Shown: positions 43,863-55,706 of the stretch, piece by piece
How the letters are laid out: each line of letters begins with the position of its first letter
Position numbering within the stretch: position 1 is the stretch's first letter
From: Irpex lacteus
Lineage: Eukaryota; Basidiomycota; Agaricomycetes; Polyporales; Irpicaceae
DNA length: 64,000 bases
Direction of reading: 5' to 3'
Assembly: GCA_001986395.2 (NCBI GenBank)
Contig: MQVO02000014.1
Coordinates: 806,001-870,000, forward strand
Translations under genes and position numbers: made by a program
The notes under the pieces: generated by a model
Seen by the model: the letters and a program-made list of their open reading frames with translations, nothing else
Database searches by the model: none
What the model was told of the DNA's origin: nothing

Positions 43863-44831
43863 TTAATAGTAATGCTGCATGAAATCTTCCCATATACTAT
43901 CCATAACAAACAACGACCCCAAGTGTCCTCCCTCCTCGTACCTAATCAACGAGGACTTCAATTGACTTGCTAGCCACTCTCCCATCATCCGCGTCTCCCT
44001 ATCCTCCCTCGTGAGGACCATAAACACGGGCTTCGCGTGGCTCCCGTCCAGTGCCGCAGGACTATACCCTCCCCACCCAGAATGCAGAACATCCGCCGTA
44101 GTGACAAACCCTTCAGTCGTTTTCAGCATGCTGCGATACACTCCGTCCGCCATCTCGTCCAACTCCTCGCCGTCCCTTAGCCCCTTCCTCTCTTTCCACG
44201 CTCTGAACGCCTCCCTTTCCCTCGACTTCATATCCTTGAACACAAACTCATTGATGAAGCTCTTCGCACCTTCAGGCGTGCTGATCTTTCCCCGGATCGC
44301 CAGGACCCCGAGGCGAGGAAGTACATGAAAGGGTACGAGTTTGGCTGGGGGACCGACGCCGAGCCAGCTAATCCAAGATAGACACTTCGCGTATCCCTCG
44401 TGGCAATGGAAGGGAGAGAACGGCGCGAGGAGGAGTACGGCCACGATGTGTCTGCCCAGTGGGAACTTGTCGTACGGCGCACCGTATAATATCTGTGCCG
44501 GGACAGTGCCAAACGACCCGCCCGCAAGGTACAGTCTAAGGTCCTCAGGCTGAGGGTGCGTATGCTGGAGGAGCGCTGTTACACAGTGATATAGGTAATC
44601 GTGGTACGCGACGTTCGTGGGCACTGGCGAGGAGTTGCCCCAGCCTGGTAGCGTCGGCGCGATATAGTGGAACCGCCTCAACGCGAGTGCGGGAGGGAGT
44701 GGTGATGGGGCGGTCCCTACGCTGAAGACACCATGGAAGAAAATGACGACGTCGGTGCTTAAAGGGTCTCCTGTTTCTTCGTATGCGAGGGTGAGTCCGT
44801 TCGGAAGGTCCAGCAACTTCTCCTTGGACAT
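43863..44831 (-). CDS. alpha/beta hydrolase, intronless
   Basis: A single uninterrupted reading frame of 322 residues. The N-terminal strands read LLDLPNGLTLAYEETGDP, with the oxyanion motif FFHGVFSVG (HG). The region APTLPGWGNSSPVP matches the family APDLPGxGxS pattern. The nucleophile elbow is AGGSFGTVPA (G-x-S-x-G) near residue 105-110. Asp and His candidates are in FMVLTREDRETRM and RYEEGGHLGSL in the expected C-terminal order. The catalytic triad looks complete. There is no signal peptide or membrane segment, so a cytosolic esterase or epoxide-hydrolase-like enzyme is likely. Being intronless is unusual in this intron-rich window and might reflect retroposition, but no poly-A remnant was identified. 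It is co-oriented with CDT1. Confidence 0.85.
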   Translation of the reverse strand: MSKEKLLDLPNGLTLAYEETGDPLSTDVVIFFHGVFSVGTAPSPLPPALALRRFHYIAPTLPGWGNSSPVPTNVAYHDYLYHCVTALLQHTHPQPEDLRLYLAGGSFGTVPAQILYGAPYDKFPLGRHIVAVLLLAPFSPFHCHEGYAKCLSWISWLGVGPPAKLVPFHVLPRLGVLAIRGKISTPEGAKSFINEFVFKDMKSREREAFRAWKERKGLRDGEELDEMADGVYRSMLKTTEGFVTTADVLHSGWGGYSPAALDGSHAKPVFMVLTREDRETRMMGEWLASQLKSSLIRYEEGGHLGSLFVMDSIWEDFMQHYY

Positions 44832-45605
44832 TGGGCTGAGTCACGGTATTTTAGCGTGCAGAAGATTCATCCAACACACCTGCTTTAAACGATATTCTAC
44901 TAAGATGCTCCGCAGCTTCGCAGGAGAAGTACATTAATCGATTCACGGTCATCCCAGGGCGGCGCAGCTGACGCAGTTACATTCTGTAATATCCTGCACT
45001 GCCCGCGTCAGTCGAGGTTCTTGCACTTACAGACTTTCTACCTTGGAAACGCTCATTGAATATAGCTGCGCAATGTAGGCTGGCAAAGACCCCTTGATCT
45101 TCTCTGGGTAAGCTATTCTAGGACCACTTTACTGCGCTGAATCCCTGCTCAATCGATAGGAAAGCATGCGATCTCTACCACAAGTACTTCCTCTTGGGCG
45201 CTAGTATCCCTGGCAGTCGAAGGCGGTGAACCGTCGTCGTCTTCAACCATCATAGATCATACACAGGCTCAATGCACTGCTCCCGGGTTCATGTCATTTC
45301 ACATGAGAAATAAACGCGGCCTGAGAGATGTAGTTGTGTATGTATGTGCGGGGTTGATGTCAGCTGGGTCTGCTCACTTCCGGCTCAGTGTGTAACCAGC
45401 GGTTGGTTGAGTGGGGCGGACTTTGAGTGACGGATGTCGGTGCAGTGGTATGTCCTCCGGGGCTTTGTAGGACTCTGTGCGAACAGTATAGGACGTTTGG
45501 AGCGCAGTTTAGTCACGGAAACAGGACATCGCTCGATAATCAAAGGAATTGTACTTTTCGAACGAAATTACTTGTATTGATACATGGGGTATTCAGTGTG
45601 TAGTA
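44832..45605. other. intergenic
   Basis: About 775 bp between the hydrolase start and the sugar transporter stop. No open frame or repeat was recognised. Confidence 0.4.
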
Positions 45606-48082
45606 TTACAGTTCTTCTCCCTCTCGTGAACGCTTTTCGCTCGATGAGTCTGAGATGCCGAGGATCTCATCGGCCTCAGGCGTGCCTGCTGTTGGCAGGT
45701 CCTTGCGCAACGAAACTTGTACAGGGGACACGCCTTCTTTGTACGCAAGAGCGAAGATGATGTCCATGTCTAATAGACGTGATGAGTTGTTGCGTGATAA
45801 GACATGACCACGTAGAGCTCCTTACCTTCCAAGGACCTTCCTGCGGTCTCGGGGAAGAAGAAGTAGACGACGGGTATGATGAAGGCGTTGAGCGCAGCGA
45901 AGACTACAGAAAGTGGTGAGTAAATGTGCAGCAACTCTGAATGTCTTTACTTACCAATATAAGTGCGCCAGCTAATGTTGTTAAACGAGGGACCGGTGAC
46001 CATGACGACCATGAAGTTGAAAGTCCAGTTACTCGCTGTAGCCAGAGCGTTGGCCGGTGCACGTATGCGCAGACCGACGATTTCGGCAGGCTTTGTGAAG
46101 TAGACGTCAGCCGTCTAAGAAATGACACGAGAACGGAGCAGAACGCGTGTACTCACATATAGCCAGGTCATCCCCAACCAGCCGACGGCGAAGAACGAGT
46201 TGAAGACGAACAGCAACACCGACGAGACTATCTGCGACGCAGAGTTGTCGATGCTACCAAGAATTGCCAAGAGGACCATGGTTATTGTTTGCCCGACCGA
46301 GCCGAACAACATGAGTCTCCGCCGTCCGACGCGGTCGATGAGCACGATAGCAACAAGACTTGCAAGGAAGTACTCCGTGCCGTTGCACGCAGCGATGATA
46401 CGAGAGTCAACGTCCCCAAGTCCCAGCCGTTCGAACAGAATAGTCTGTGGGAGGTAATGCTCAGTAGGTAATCTTCATAGCTTAGTGGAGTGCATGCGTA
46501 CGGCGTAGCTGAAGACATAATCAGTACAGAGAGAAATGGGAAGAGATGAGGGACTCACTATGTGATGATGTTTATTCCGGTGATTTGCTGGAAGCACTGG
46601 ATGATCACTCCCAACGCAGCGCGACGGAAGTTCTGGTTGGGGCCACCACTGAAAAGGTCCCTGATCGCAGATTTTCCCGTGGCAGTACGCGCCTCAGCGG
46701 CGACAGCTTCCTTGATACCCAGATAGGTCTGCTGTACCGACGGATCTGTGTGGTCTTTGTCTTCAAGCGCACAAATGACCGCCAACGCTTCGGCATTGCG
46801 ACCCTCCTTCGCAAGCCTATTAGCAAACTAAAGTCAGAAGATCTCCTCATTTCTGCGTTTAATGTGACATACCATCTTGGTGACTCAGGGAGCTATTAAA
46901 CATTAGTCAGAGGTAGCTGCGCCGTTGAAGACACTATGTAAACTTACGAAGGAAATTCCGATGATCATTATGATCGCAAAGAGTATTTGAAGCGATATGG
47001 GTACTCGCCACTGAGCAGATGACCCCTTGGCCCAGAATCTGTCGAAAGCGTTGCAATTGTGAATATTTGGCACGATTTCCGATAGCAAGTCCGCTTACAA
47101 GGCAAAGTCTATCCACTGAACACACAACGGACCGAGTTAGTGGGTTCATGTGACTTCTAGGCATTGGAAGTTACGCACGTAACTGTCGGTAAGAATGGCC
47201 CGTCAATACTCGCATGACATAATGAATGTGAGAGACACTTACGAGACCATAATACCAAACGTGATCAGACTACCCTCTAACATGATAAAGCTCCCTCGAC
47301 TAGACGCAGGGGAGCATTCAGCGTGGTAAGACGGGACCGTCGACGTCTGTCAAAAACAACACGGGTTAGGGAAGCGCGTCCCACGATGATCTATAACGAG
47401 CCTTAGCGCACATTGAGACCGTTCCCGAGACCAGTTATAATACGCGCAACGACGAGCTGTGCATAACTGAAGGATGTCGTTTGTAGTATTGCGCCAATAA
47501 TCATAATGATACCGCCCAGGACGATAGTTTTCCGACGACCGATGCGATCCCCGATCCAGAGATTGGACAATGCACCAACGAGGCAGCCGATTTCCTGATG
47601 CACCCAAGTCAGCTGGTCACCGAAAGCTCACATGACTGGCACTCACGTATATCGCCACAACGAAGCTCTGAAGGGTAGCATGGTCTGGATGACTCGAGTC
47701 CACCACGACTTGCGGAAACACCTTCTCAAACTACGAGGCGAGTGTAGCGTTAGTAGGAATTGGATACGTCCTTACGCAACCGTCCTCACCTGTCCTGCTG
47801 TTAGCAGTGCAGACATTACACCTTGGTCATAACTACAGACGCAATTGAGTGGCACTCATGGGCGACTTATGAGAAGCAGACGCACCCAAAGAGCGTGAAC
47901 CCAGTTCCAGCGACAAAAGCCAGTGCTGCCGTTAATTTACGGCCCCGGAGGCGAGGCTTCGCAGCATGTATCTCGTTCTCCGTGATAGTGACATCCCGCC
48001 CCTTCTCGGATTTACTGCCTTCTTCCATTGAGGACGAGCTCGAGTGGCTTCGGGAGGGTGATGAGGAGGGAAGAGTGGTCAT
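45606..48082 (-). CDS. MFS sugar transporter
   Basis: Twelve-helix plasma-membrane permease of the sugar porter family (proton-coupled hexose uptake in relatives). The start at 48082 gives MTTLPSSSPSRSHSSSSSME, a Ser-rich cytosolic N-terminus. TM1 follows: AALAFVAGTGFTLFG, an intron, then YDQGVMSALLTAGQ. Signature loops are present: GCLVGALSNLWIGDRIGRRK (G-x3-D-RxGRR), VARIITGLGNGLNV, then AECSPASSRGSFIML, and LPESPRW-type sequence after TM6. In the second half come RAALGVIIQCFQQITGINII, VLIDRVGRRRLMLFG (D-R-x-GRR) and GMTWLYTADVYFTKPAEIVG, with FFPETAGRSLEDMD (PETxG). The C-terminal tail is acidic and ends SREGEEL with TAA at 45606-45608. About nine introns interrupt it. All family signatures appear intact. 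The substrate cannot be resolved. Confidence 0.9.
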
Positions 48083-48728
48083 AGCGAGAAGAGGTGGGGA
48101 GTAGTGAGATGAGGCTATAAACCACGACGTCAAGCGTGGGCGTGCAACTCTGACCACCCATGCTGTTATATACGCCGATGTATTGAGAAGTGCTTCTGCA
48201 TTTTTTGAGTGAACTGGGCGGCAAAACGGCAGGCAGGACCGTATGTGCTCCACGTCCTGATGGAGGAAGTCTCGTGAAAATCGACATAACCTTGTATGTT
48301 GGGTGTGAACATCACCCCAATTGTCATAGTTGAATGCACGATTTGCGGATTAAGATTCAGATCATGGTCCGGCAAAGAAGACGGTTTGTTTTGAGGGTGT
48401 TCGTCACGAGATTGACCACGATGCGAAGTGGAGCATCCCTACGGTCAATCGCAAAATTTCCATTTTGAGTGACACAAAATGACCATTCTGGGACACACGC
48501 TACGTCAAAAGTCCGACGGCGTCCGATCAATCTCAAACTCGTACCTCGGAATGGCAGAGGAGTATATCCGTCATGCAGCTCATTCTCTAACTCACCCCCG
48601 ATAAAATCAAAATACCGAAGCCGAGCATTGCTTGTTGTTCCAGCGGAAAACACGAGTGGCGCTCCGCGCGCATCTCGTCATTCGGGACAAATAACCAGGG
48701 TAATAAGATAGATCGTGAAATAAGTATC
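48083..48728. other. intergenic
   Basis: About 645 bp between the transporter start and EMP24 stop. A minus-strand frame at 48357-48653 lacks any recognisable motif and is not annotated. Confidence 0.4.
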
Positions 48729-49596
48729 CTAGAAGGCACGTTTTACTTCGAAGAATGACTGCACACGCATTTCAGTATGCGCCGGAACGAAGACAGGCAC
48801 AGGTGACATACCTTCAAGTAGTATACTTGCCATGCGACCACCGAGAAGAGGATGATAAACTGAAGAACAGACCACCACTTCACACGGTCGTTTGTCGATT
48901 CCGCTGTGTTGCGATGTGTTCGTTCACGGATGGAAATGTACTCCTGCTCGTCCTTCACAGACAATAAACCACCAGCGAGCGCACGTATTTCACGTTCGAT
49001 GGGAGCAATGGTGTCTGTAATCACCGATGAGGTTATGCGCAACTCAGTCAAGGGAAGACCGTACCGTCGCCATCTACATATATTACGCCATGTACGTTGA
49101 AGCTATTGGACGTGTTGGCTAAGGTAAGGGACAAATAACGTGTATGGCGCACCTAACAAGCTTGTCTATCACCGTGCTCATTTGATTCGAAAAGCAGTAT
49201 TCATGTCGTCCGTCATGCTCGGCCGTTATTGAAACGGTACCCGTGGATCTCTTGATATGCTTGTCCAACGCATGACCGTCAGGCCCTGTCAGCTGGAGAG
49301 CGCATATAGCCGGGTTAATGAGTGCCAGTACATTGTATGTGTCACATACCCAGAAGTCTATATCCAAGTGCCCGCCACCTCCAACTTGGTACGTGACTGT
49401 CATCTAGGACTTCCGGTTAGGGTGTATGTTGTACGTGATACCATGGTAGCCATGCCTTGTCATTCTTGTGCAGGTCCTCAAAGAAGCATTCCTTTTTCGC
49501 TGCCGGAACCTCGATCATGTGCGAGAAGACGGAAGGCAAGAGAATCAGCACTGATATGCATAGCGAGAACAGTATTCCAGAGGTGTGTCGTGCCAT
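48729..49596 (-). CDS. EMP24: p24-family cargo receptor Emp24 (TMED2 type)
   Basis: COPII/COPI vesicle cargo receptor of the p24-beta class, acting between ER and Golgi. A signal peptide begins MARHTSGILFSLCISVLILL. The GOLD domain follows with the family Cys in AAKKECFFEDLHKNDK. It continues MTVTYQVGGGGHLDIDFW, then TGPDGHALDKHIKRSTGTVS and HEYCFSNQMSTVIDKLV with the second Cys. The coiled coil is PIEREIRALAGGLLSVKDEQ with EYISIRERTHRNTAESTNDR. The single TM helix is WSVLQFIILFSVVAWQVYYL and the last exon gives the cytosolic tail SFFEVKRAF, which contains the FF COPII signal, ending TAG at 48729-48731. The intron after NDK begins with GC (at about 49440), so it appears to be a GC-AG intron. 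It shares a 242-bp divergent promoter with YRB1. Confidence 0.92.
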
Positions 49597-49838
49597 GGTC
49601 GTAGAATGTGGAGAAGGTGGTCGTGAACACTCGTAACTGCAGCCAACGCAGAGTTCACAGCGGTGGCAAGCAGGGACCCCAAGAACTTGGAGCGATGTGG
49701 AGTTCCGGGGTCCTCCTTTGTACTTTGATGATCTCGTCTAGCTCTTTGCACGCGACTGTTCTTTTGCTTTCTCTCTCAACTCTCATCTTCTGCGTTCTTC
49801 ACGTCTCTCGGCTCTTTAACGAAACCTAATCTCACGAC
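49597..49838. promoter_or_regulatory. bidirectional promoter EMP24/YRB1
   Basis: A 242-bp interval between divergent starts. It contains pyrimidine-rich tracts close to the YRB1 ATG (about 49760-49820). A GGTGGCAAG word near 49664 resembles a yeast PACE element at eight of nine positions, though this may be chance. Confidence 0.45.
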
Positions 49839-50751
49839 ATGTCTGAACCTCTCGATGCTCTCGCTCCCCGTGTAAGTGTTCGATCTGTTCAAAGGACGCG
49901 CAGGCCACTCCCATCGATGCTGGAGACGATTGCGCCACCGGAGTTTGTACGATTCTTGGAAATACTGACCACTCGCATCGTGTAGGGTGAAGAGGAGCAT
50001 GACCCCCAGTTTGAGCCCGTGATCAAGCTCACTGAGCAGGTTGAAGTTAAGACACTGGAGGAGGACGAGGATGTCCTGTTCAAGATGTGCGTATCATTAT
50101 CTCCTTGAAATAACACGCGACTTATCCCTACAATTTCTTTCCTTCAGGCGCGCAAAGCTTTTCCGTTTTGCTGCTGATGCGTCCGAGTGGAAGGAGCGTG
50201 GTACTGGTGACGTCCGACTACTGCAATCCAAGGAGACGAAGAAGGTCCGTCTCGTGATGAGGCGTGATAAGACCTTGAAGGTTTGCGCGAACCATCTCAG
50301 TAAGATATCACGATCACATCTGGACCGATCGCATACTAACCAGTCGCGTCTGCAGTCAGCTCCGACATGAAGCTCCAGCCTAACATTGGATCGGACCGAA
50401 GCTGGGTGTACAAGGTCGCTGCGGACTATGCTGAGACACCTGCGACATCGGAGACTCTTGCTATTCGCTTTGCCAACTCAGACAGTGAGTTTTGACTCAT
50501 CAAATCGCGTTCACAAACCCAAGTTTAACCACATCCCTTCGTTGCGTCTAGACGCCGGCCAATTCAAAGAGGCTTTCGAGAATGCTCAGAAGATAAATGC
50601 TGAGGGTCCTGCCTCAAAACCTGCTGAGGAGTTGACTGAGAGCAAGCCTGAAGCCGAAGCTGAGCCTGAGTCGAAGCCAGAAGAGGCCGCCGAGGAGAAG
50701 GAGGAGCCTGCTGCTGAGGAGAAGAAGGAAGAGGAAAAGAAAGAAGAGTAA
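49839..50751 (+). CDS. YRB1: Ran-binding protein 1 (RanBP1/Yrb1)
   Basis: Ran-GTP binding co-activator of RanGAP in nuclear export-complex disassembly. The first exon encodes [11 protein letters not shown] and is followed by a 114-nt intron. The RanBD1 domain reads [35 protein letters not shown], then [20 protein letters not shown] and [18 protein letters not shown]. The next exon is [20 protein letters not shown] with [12 protein letters not shown], and the last [15 protein letters not shown]. The family WKERG core and the NAGQFKEAF block are intact. The C-terminus is a low-complexity Glu/Lys/Pro tail ([20 protein letters not shown]) ending at TAA 50749-50751, equivalent to the acidic tail of Yrb1. 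The gene is about normal family length. Confidence 0.93.
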
Positions 50752-50980
50752 TTGTATCGATCGCACGACCCTTGATAAACATCCCCCCTCTGTAGCCTAC
50801 GCAGACACCTCGACGTCTTTCTGTACCATTGGCTTGTACACTGGTCTCACAATGCACAAAGCTGTATATCCAATAGAATCATGATCGCTCTTGCTATACG
50901 TTCAAGTTGAGCCTGACTAACCAATGGTATCCATCTAATGCCCTACGATCCTATATAATACACGTAATAGCATGTAGTCC

Positions 50981-53290
50981 TCAGATAGTTTGTCCATGAC
51001 GTCTCTCCTCTGCAGTCCACGCTGCCCAGAATGCGTTAGCATCACCTTTACACCAATACCCAGGACCGTCCAATCCTTTGACAGTCCTTTCCGTTATGAG
51101 CACATGTCGTATATTCTGCAAGTTCAGGTTCAGGAAAATGAATGATCAGCTAGGGTTACTCAGAAGAGAAGGGACATCGAGCTTACGGATCCTCTATACA
51201 CGATTGCCCGTACGATCAGTATGAGTCCAAAGCACGCACATCCGACAAATTACTCACGGTACTTCGTACATAGGCTCCAGTAATATTGACTCCTGCAATA
51301 GCTATCAGGAATTCTCAGCGAGGCATGCGTAAGAGATCACACTCACCATAATCCCTCTCAGCCCCCTCGCACCACCCCCTCGCTCAGCAGCCTTCATACA
51401 AATCGCATCCAACGCTCCACTAGAGAACTTGATTTCCACTCCAGAGTACCCAAACAAAGCAGTGTACTGTGAGATCAGCGATCCCCTTACTTCCGTCAGA
51501 ACACGTCGAAGGTCTCCTGGTGTCAGTGGTGAGAGCGTCGTTATTGAGGGTAGACGGGATATGAACTCGGGTATGAAGCCGTATTTAACTAGGTCTGATG
51601 GATACATGGATCGGTAGTACTTATCAGCGGAGCAACGACGGTATTGTTCGTTTGACTCACCTGTGGGCTCGACCAAATCAAGCACATGTGAAGTCGGTTG
51701 ACTCTTATTTGGTGTAAAAAATGGCATGAACCCATTTGAACTTTCTTCCACGTTCGACGAGCTTAGAGGAGCCGTGAAGCCAATCGACTGTTTATGAAGT
51801 CAGTAAAGATCCGTCTGCAGGCAAAATGAACGTACTCCTTTTGCTACTCTTCGTTTTATAACGCTATCCAGACCAACAAAGGCTCCACTTAGTATAAACA
51901 GAACGTTCGAGGTGTCAATGTTGTACGAGTCGGGTTTCGCTGCGAGAAGCACTTCAGCGTACATCTTTCTGCAAGGCTGTGCCATACTTACGGGCCATAT
52001 TCACACCTCGTTGAGGACCATTCCTTGCACGGCCCTCACTAGTACTGCCTACGGGCGGTGCTTCTGCAGGAGAGCCTTTTGCCGGGACGGTGACTACAGA
52101 GCCCTCCATCATCCGCAAAAGGGACTGCTGTACGCCTTCACCCCCAACATCTCGCGTGCTTTCGCCTCCCGAATGGCCACTTCTCCGAGCAATCTTGTCT
52201 ACCTCGTCAATGTAGACAATGCCCATACTTTGTTGCATGAGTTCTGAACTGCGTGTGTCAGAACGATGGATAGCTACCTGGCACGATATGGATCCCCGTT
52301 TGCAGCTTGCAGCTAGATATCACACGTTAACACTTGTGGAAGTATGGGCAGCTCTATGTGCTTACTAGGCGTTGTATACATGTTTCGACGTCATCACCCA
52401 CATCTGCGATGCTATTAATTCACGTTGAAGCACGAAGGTGAGCGTACTGACATCCTGCCTGGTAGATCATATAGTCTTTCCACGCCACAAATCAGGATGA
52501 GATGCTCATACCTGAGTGAACGATGTTGCGTCGCTGACGGAGAAGGGCACATCAAGGACTCGGGCTAATGTCTTCGCGAGAAGAGTCTTTCCAGACCCAG
52601 TAGGGCCTCTAATGAAATGGGATAAGACGCATAATCTACCCGGAAGAGAGGAAGGCTTACATAACAAGTACATTGCTCTTCTCAAATACAGGGACAGGTT
52701 CTCGAGACCGTAGTTGCATATGAGGTGGCGTGATGCGATGGGGGTGCGGGTGCAGGCGGGCAGCTGCAACCCCGGGATAAGCTACGTATAGCTCTGTAAC
52801 GACACTCATACGAAGCCCAGTATGTACTCACAGTCTTCCTCACCGTACCATTCTTCATCATGTTCCTCGTCAAGTCTGGCCTCGAAGTTGGCACGCACTC
52901 GATTGTAATGGTTGAACACACTTTGAATCGGAATATTCAGTTCTACCAGCAGTAAGACTGTATCGCAGATACTCACGCAACAGAAAGTACCTTCTTAGCA
53001 TTCTCCTGCCCTATCACAAATTCATCCAGATATCGCACCAGCTAAGTATGCGGATCAGACGTTGGGATAGACATCAGTCTAGCTCCTTCACAGATGGATA
53101 TGTTGTTACACACCTGTCTTGGGGTAGCCACACTCGCGGGACCCTCGTACGCAGAATTTCTGTCCTCATCGTTTCGCGAGGTATGCTCGAACTGTGCTTG
53201 AGTCTGCACACCCCTCGCGAGTTGTCGGAAGCCGAGCCGAGCTCGCCAGAGAGTTGCAGGCCGTGTGAGGGACATCAGTATCGTCATCAC
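50981..53290 (-). CDS. MCX1: mitochondrial AAA+ unfoldase ClpX (Mcx1)
   Basis: Hexameric AAA+ unfoldase of the mitochondrial matrix. The N-terminus ([20 protein letters not shown] with [13 protein letters not shown]) is an Arg-rich presequence. The next exons give [20 protein letters not shown] and [20 protein letters not shown]. Walker A is [15 protein letters not shown] (about 52600). Walker B is [16 protein letters not shown] (about 52220), followed by [20 protein letters not shown]. Sensor/arginine-region sequence is [20 protein letters not shown] and [20 protein letters not shown]. The C-terminal domain is [15 protein letters not shown] then [10 protein letters not shown]. The last exon ends GQTI-TGA (50981-50983). 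There is no N-terminal zinc-binding domain, which bacterial ClpX has, as in fungal Mcx1. More than ten introns; internal borders approximate. It is divergent from NUP42. Confidence 0.88.
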
Positions 53291-53576
53291 TGAGAGTATT
53301 ATCCTAGCAATTCATGTGAGACGACGAGCAAGATAGCTGGGGGTCGACCCGGGGTGCTGCACACCTGCCAATGCCGCCGCTGTGCTCTACGACATGCGGC
53401 AGCCTGCGTGCGACTCGGTCACTCGGCCGGCAGTCCACCAGCGTCTAGAACCTCAGGGTCCTTTGACGCCACAACGGCACAGGCGCTCAATTGCAGCCGT
53501 GCTCCTTATTGGACACACTCGCCTTTGCTCTTCCCCACCATCTCTTGTGTATGGTTCAGATAGATTCGGCAACAAA
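53291..53576. promoter_or_regulatory. bidirectional promoter CLPX/NUP42
   Basis: A 286-bp CG-rich interval between divergent start codons. No ACGCGT hexamer or other recognised element was found. Confidence 0.4.
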
Positions 53577-55706
53577 ATGGTGCGTACACAAATAATATTC
53601 TTCTTCCGTGTAATCACTATGTAACACGCTGTACAGGCTATTTGTCAATACTTCTTGAAAGGCACGTGCAGGTTCGGAAATATGTGCAGGAATGAGCATA
53701 CTCGGGATGCCAATAGGCAGACAGGGTTTGGAAGTGAGTGTCACATAGTTTCTATAATATCGGGCTCAAATCGTCTTTACCTAGATCAATCATGGCACAC
53801 AGGTTCGAACAGCAACGCAATCACGGTCCCCTACTCGTTCGCCCCTCTCCCTCCCTGCTCAGGCTGAACACCTCTGACGGACTCAATCATTTTTCGCTCA
53901 ATAGTGTCGAAAGCATAGCGAATGACCTGGCTGGAGACAAACCCGTGTGGCCACTCACTTCGTACGGGCCCGCTAAACATGTCCCTACACTGATAGGTGG
54001 ACTGGACGAATCACCAGAGGAGCTCCGAGTGAGAGCTGTCCAGGCATTGAAGGCTGGAAGCACTGCTGAATATGTAAGCATACCCAGTAAAATGTATGTT
54101 TTACTTTATGTCTGAAGTCTGTTGCTTTCAGATGAAATACGAAGCCGATAAGACTGCTGCTGCTGAACAGATATTTGCCCAAGCACGGCCGAATGTCCAG
54201 CAGCTATTCAATCAGGCGACCGGGCATAATCCAACAACCTCTCCATCTGCATTTGCAGGTACGAGTGGCTCGGCGTTTGGCTCGACCTCAGCTTTCGGAA
54301 CCTCCAGCAATAGCACCACTACATCTGCGTTTGGGAAACCATCTGGATTCGGTGCTTTTGCGAATACCACCCCCTCTGCATTCGGGTCTGGGACCACCGG
54401 CACGCCCGCCTTCGGAAGTTCAACATTTACACAGCCACAGCCAGCCTCAGCTTTCGGGGCACCTGCAGCGACCTCCGCGTTTGGTCAACCCACGCAGAGT
54501 ACCTCTGCGTTCGGACAACCGTCTCAAACTACTTCAGCCTTCGGGCAAGTACCCAAACCTGCCTCTGCCTTCGGACCTGCATCAGCATTTGGGCAACCCT
54601 CGCAGCCAACGTCAGCTTTTGGGCAAACAACTCAACCTCCATCTGCGTTCGCACAGCCGTCAATCTCTGCACCCCCCTTCGGACAGCCATCGCAGCCTGC
54701 CTCTGCCTTCGGGCAACCTTCTCAGCCCACCTCAACATTTGGGGCACCTGCACAACCTACTTCTGCCTTTTCAACTACCTCAGCGTTTGGCCAGCCCGCT
54801 CCTGCTACATCTGCATTCGGACAGAGTTCATTCGGCGGGTCGTCCTTAGTAAAGCCGGCGACCGGTGCTTTTGGTGCATCAACGACAGGTAGTGGTGCCT
54901 TTGGTGCCCCTACGGGAGGGGCATTCTCGGCGCTGAGCAATCCAAGTTCCTCATCCACACCAGGAGGCAGTGGCGGTGGATTCTCCGCTTTCTCCGGGCA
55001 GCCAACATCTTTCGGCCTCGGCGCTGCTGGTCAAGTCCCTGCCACAACGACCGGTTCTGGTTTCGGTCAAACAGGATTCGGAACCTCGTCATTCGGCGCA
55101 GCCGCGGCACCTTCTGCGTTCGGGGCCACATCAGCATTTGGTGCTACGGGGCAAAACCAATCAGGTTCTACTTCCGCCTTTGGCCCACCGGTCCAGCCAC
55201 CGTCGGGCTTTGGTGCAACGAGCACTTCTGCGTTTGGCTCTTTAAACAACAACAACCCCGCACCCGCATTCGGTGCAACACAACCTCAGTCTGCGTTCGG
55301 CTCTCTTTCAGCACCCCCGCCACAATCTGCTTTTGGCTCGGCCAGTCCAGCGCCCTCGTCAATATCCGCATTCGGTTCCCAAGCTCCGGCTACCTCAGCA
55401 TTCGGGGCACCCTCACAGCCTACCACCTCTACATTTGGCTCTTTTGGACAACAGTCAGCCTCCGCCTTCTCAACTCCTACGAAGGCACTCAGTACCTCCA
55501 CAAATACCATCATGAAGGACGGCAAACCCGACTGGGACGCCGCCTTGTCGATCGTACGGGCGAAACCTGGCCTTGACAAATACGACGCGCTACTTCCTGA
55601 TAATTATCTGGAACTTATACCCAAGAAAGCGCGAGAAGCCTTTGAGGCGAGGAAGTTCGAGTGGGGCAACATTCCGGAATGGATACCCCCGAAGGAGTTG
55701 CGATAG
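53577..55706 (+). CDS. NUP42: FG nucleoporin Nup42 (NLP1/Rip1) with CCCH zinc finger
   Basis: Cytoplasmic-filament nucleoporin that binds Gle1 to stimulate Dbp5 in mRNA export. The coding part of exon 1 is only the ATG (53577-53579), which directly abuts a GTGCGT donor. Exon 2 gives AICQYFLKGTCRFGNMCRNE and H, a CCCH finger with C-x7-C-x5-C-x3-H spacing, then QTGFG and NQSWHTGSNSN. The next block, about 53900-54074, reads VESIANDLAGDKPVWPLTSY, GPAKHVPTLIGGLDESPEEL and VRAVQALKAGS. The large last exon (from about 54131) holds an FG region with about 37 hand-counted FG dipeptides, mostly SAFG, poor in charge. It closes with the Gle1-binding end WDAALSIVRAKPGLDKYDAL and EWIPPKELR, TAG at 55704-55706. 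The intron at about 53846-53914 is the least certain. Confidence 0.87.

Noticed and set aside
49660..49675. Yeast PACE proteasome element at the EMP24/YRB1 promoter
   Set aside because: Single near match at a non-proteasome gene and none at the proteasome promoters; probably chance.
54175..54849. Long alternative frame (224 codons) across the FG region
   Set aside because: A shadow of the repetitive NUP42 coding sequence; low-complexity His/Pro/Leu content.
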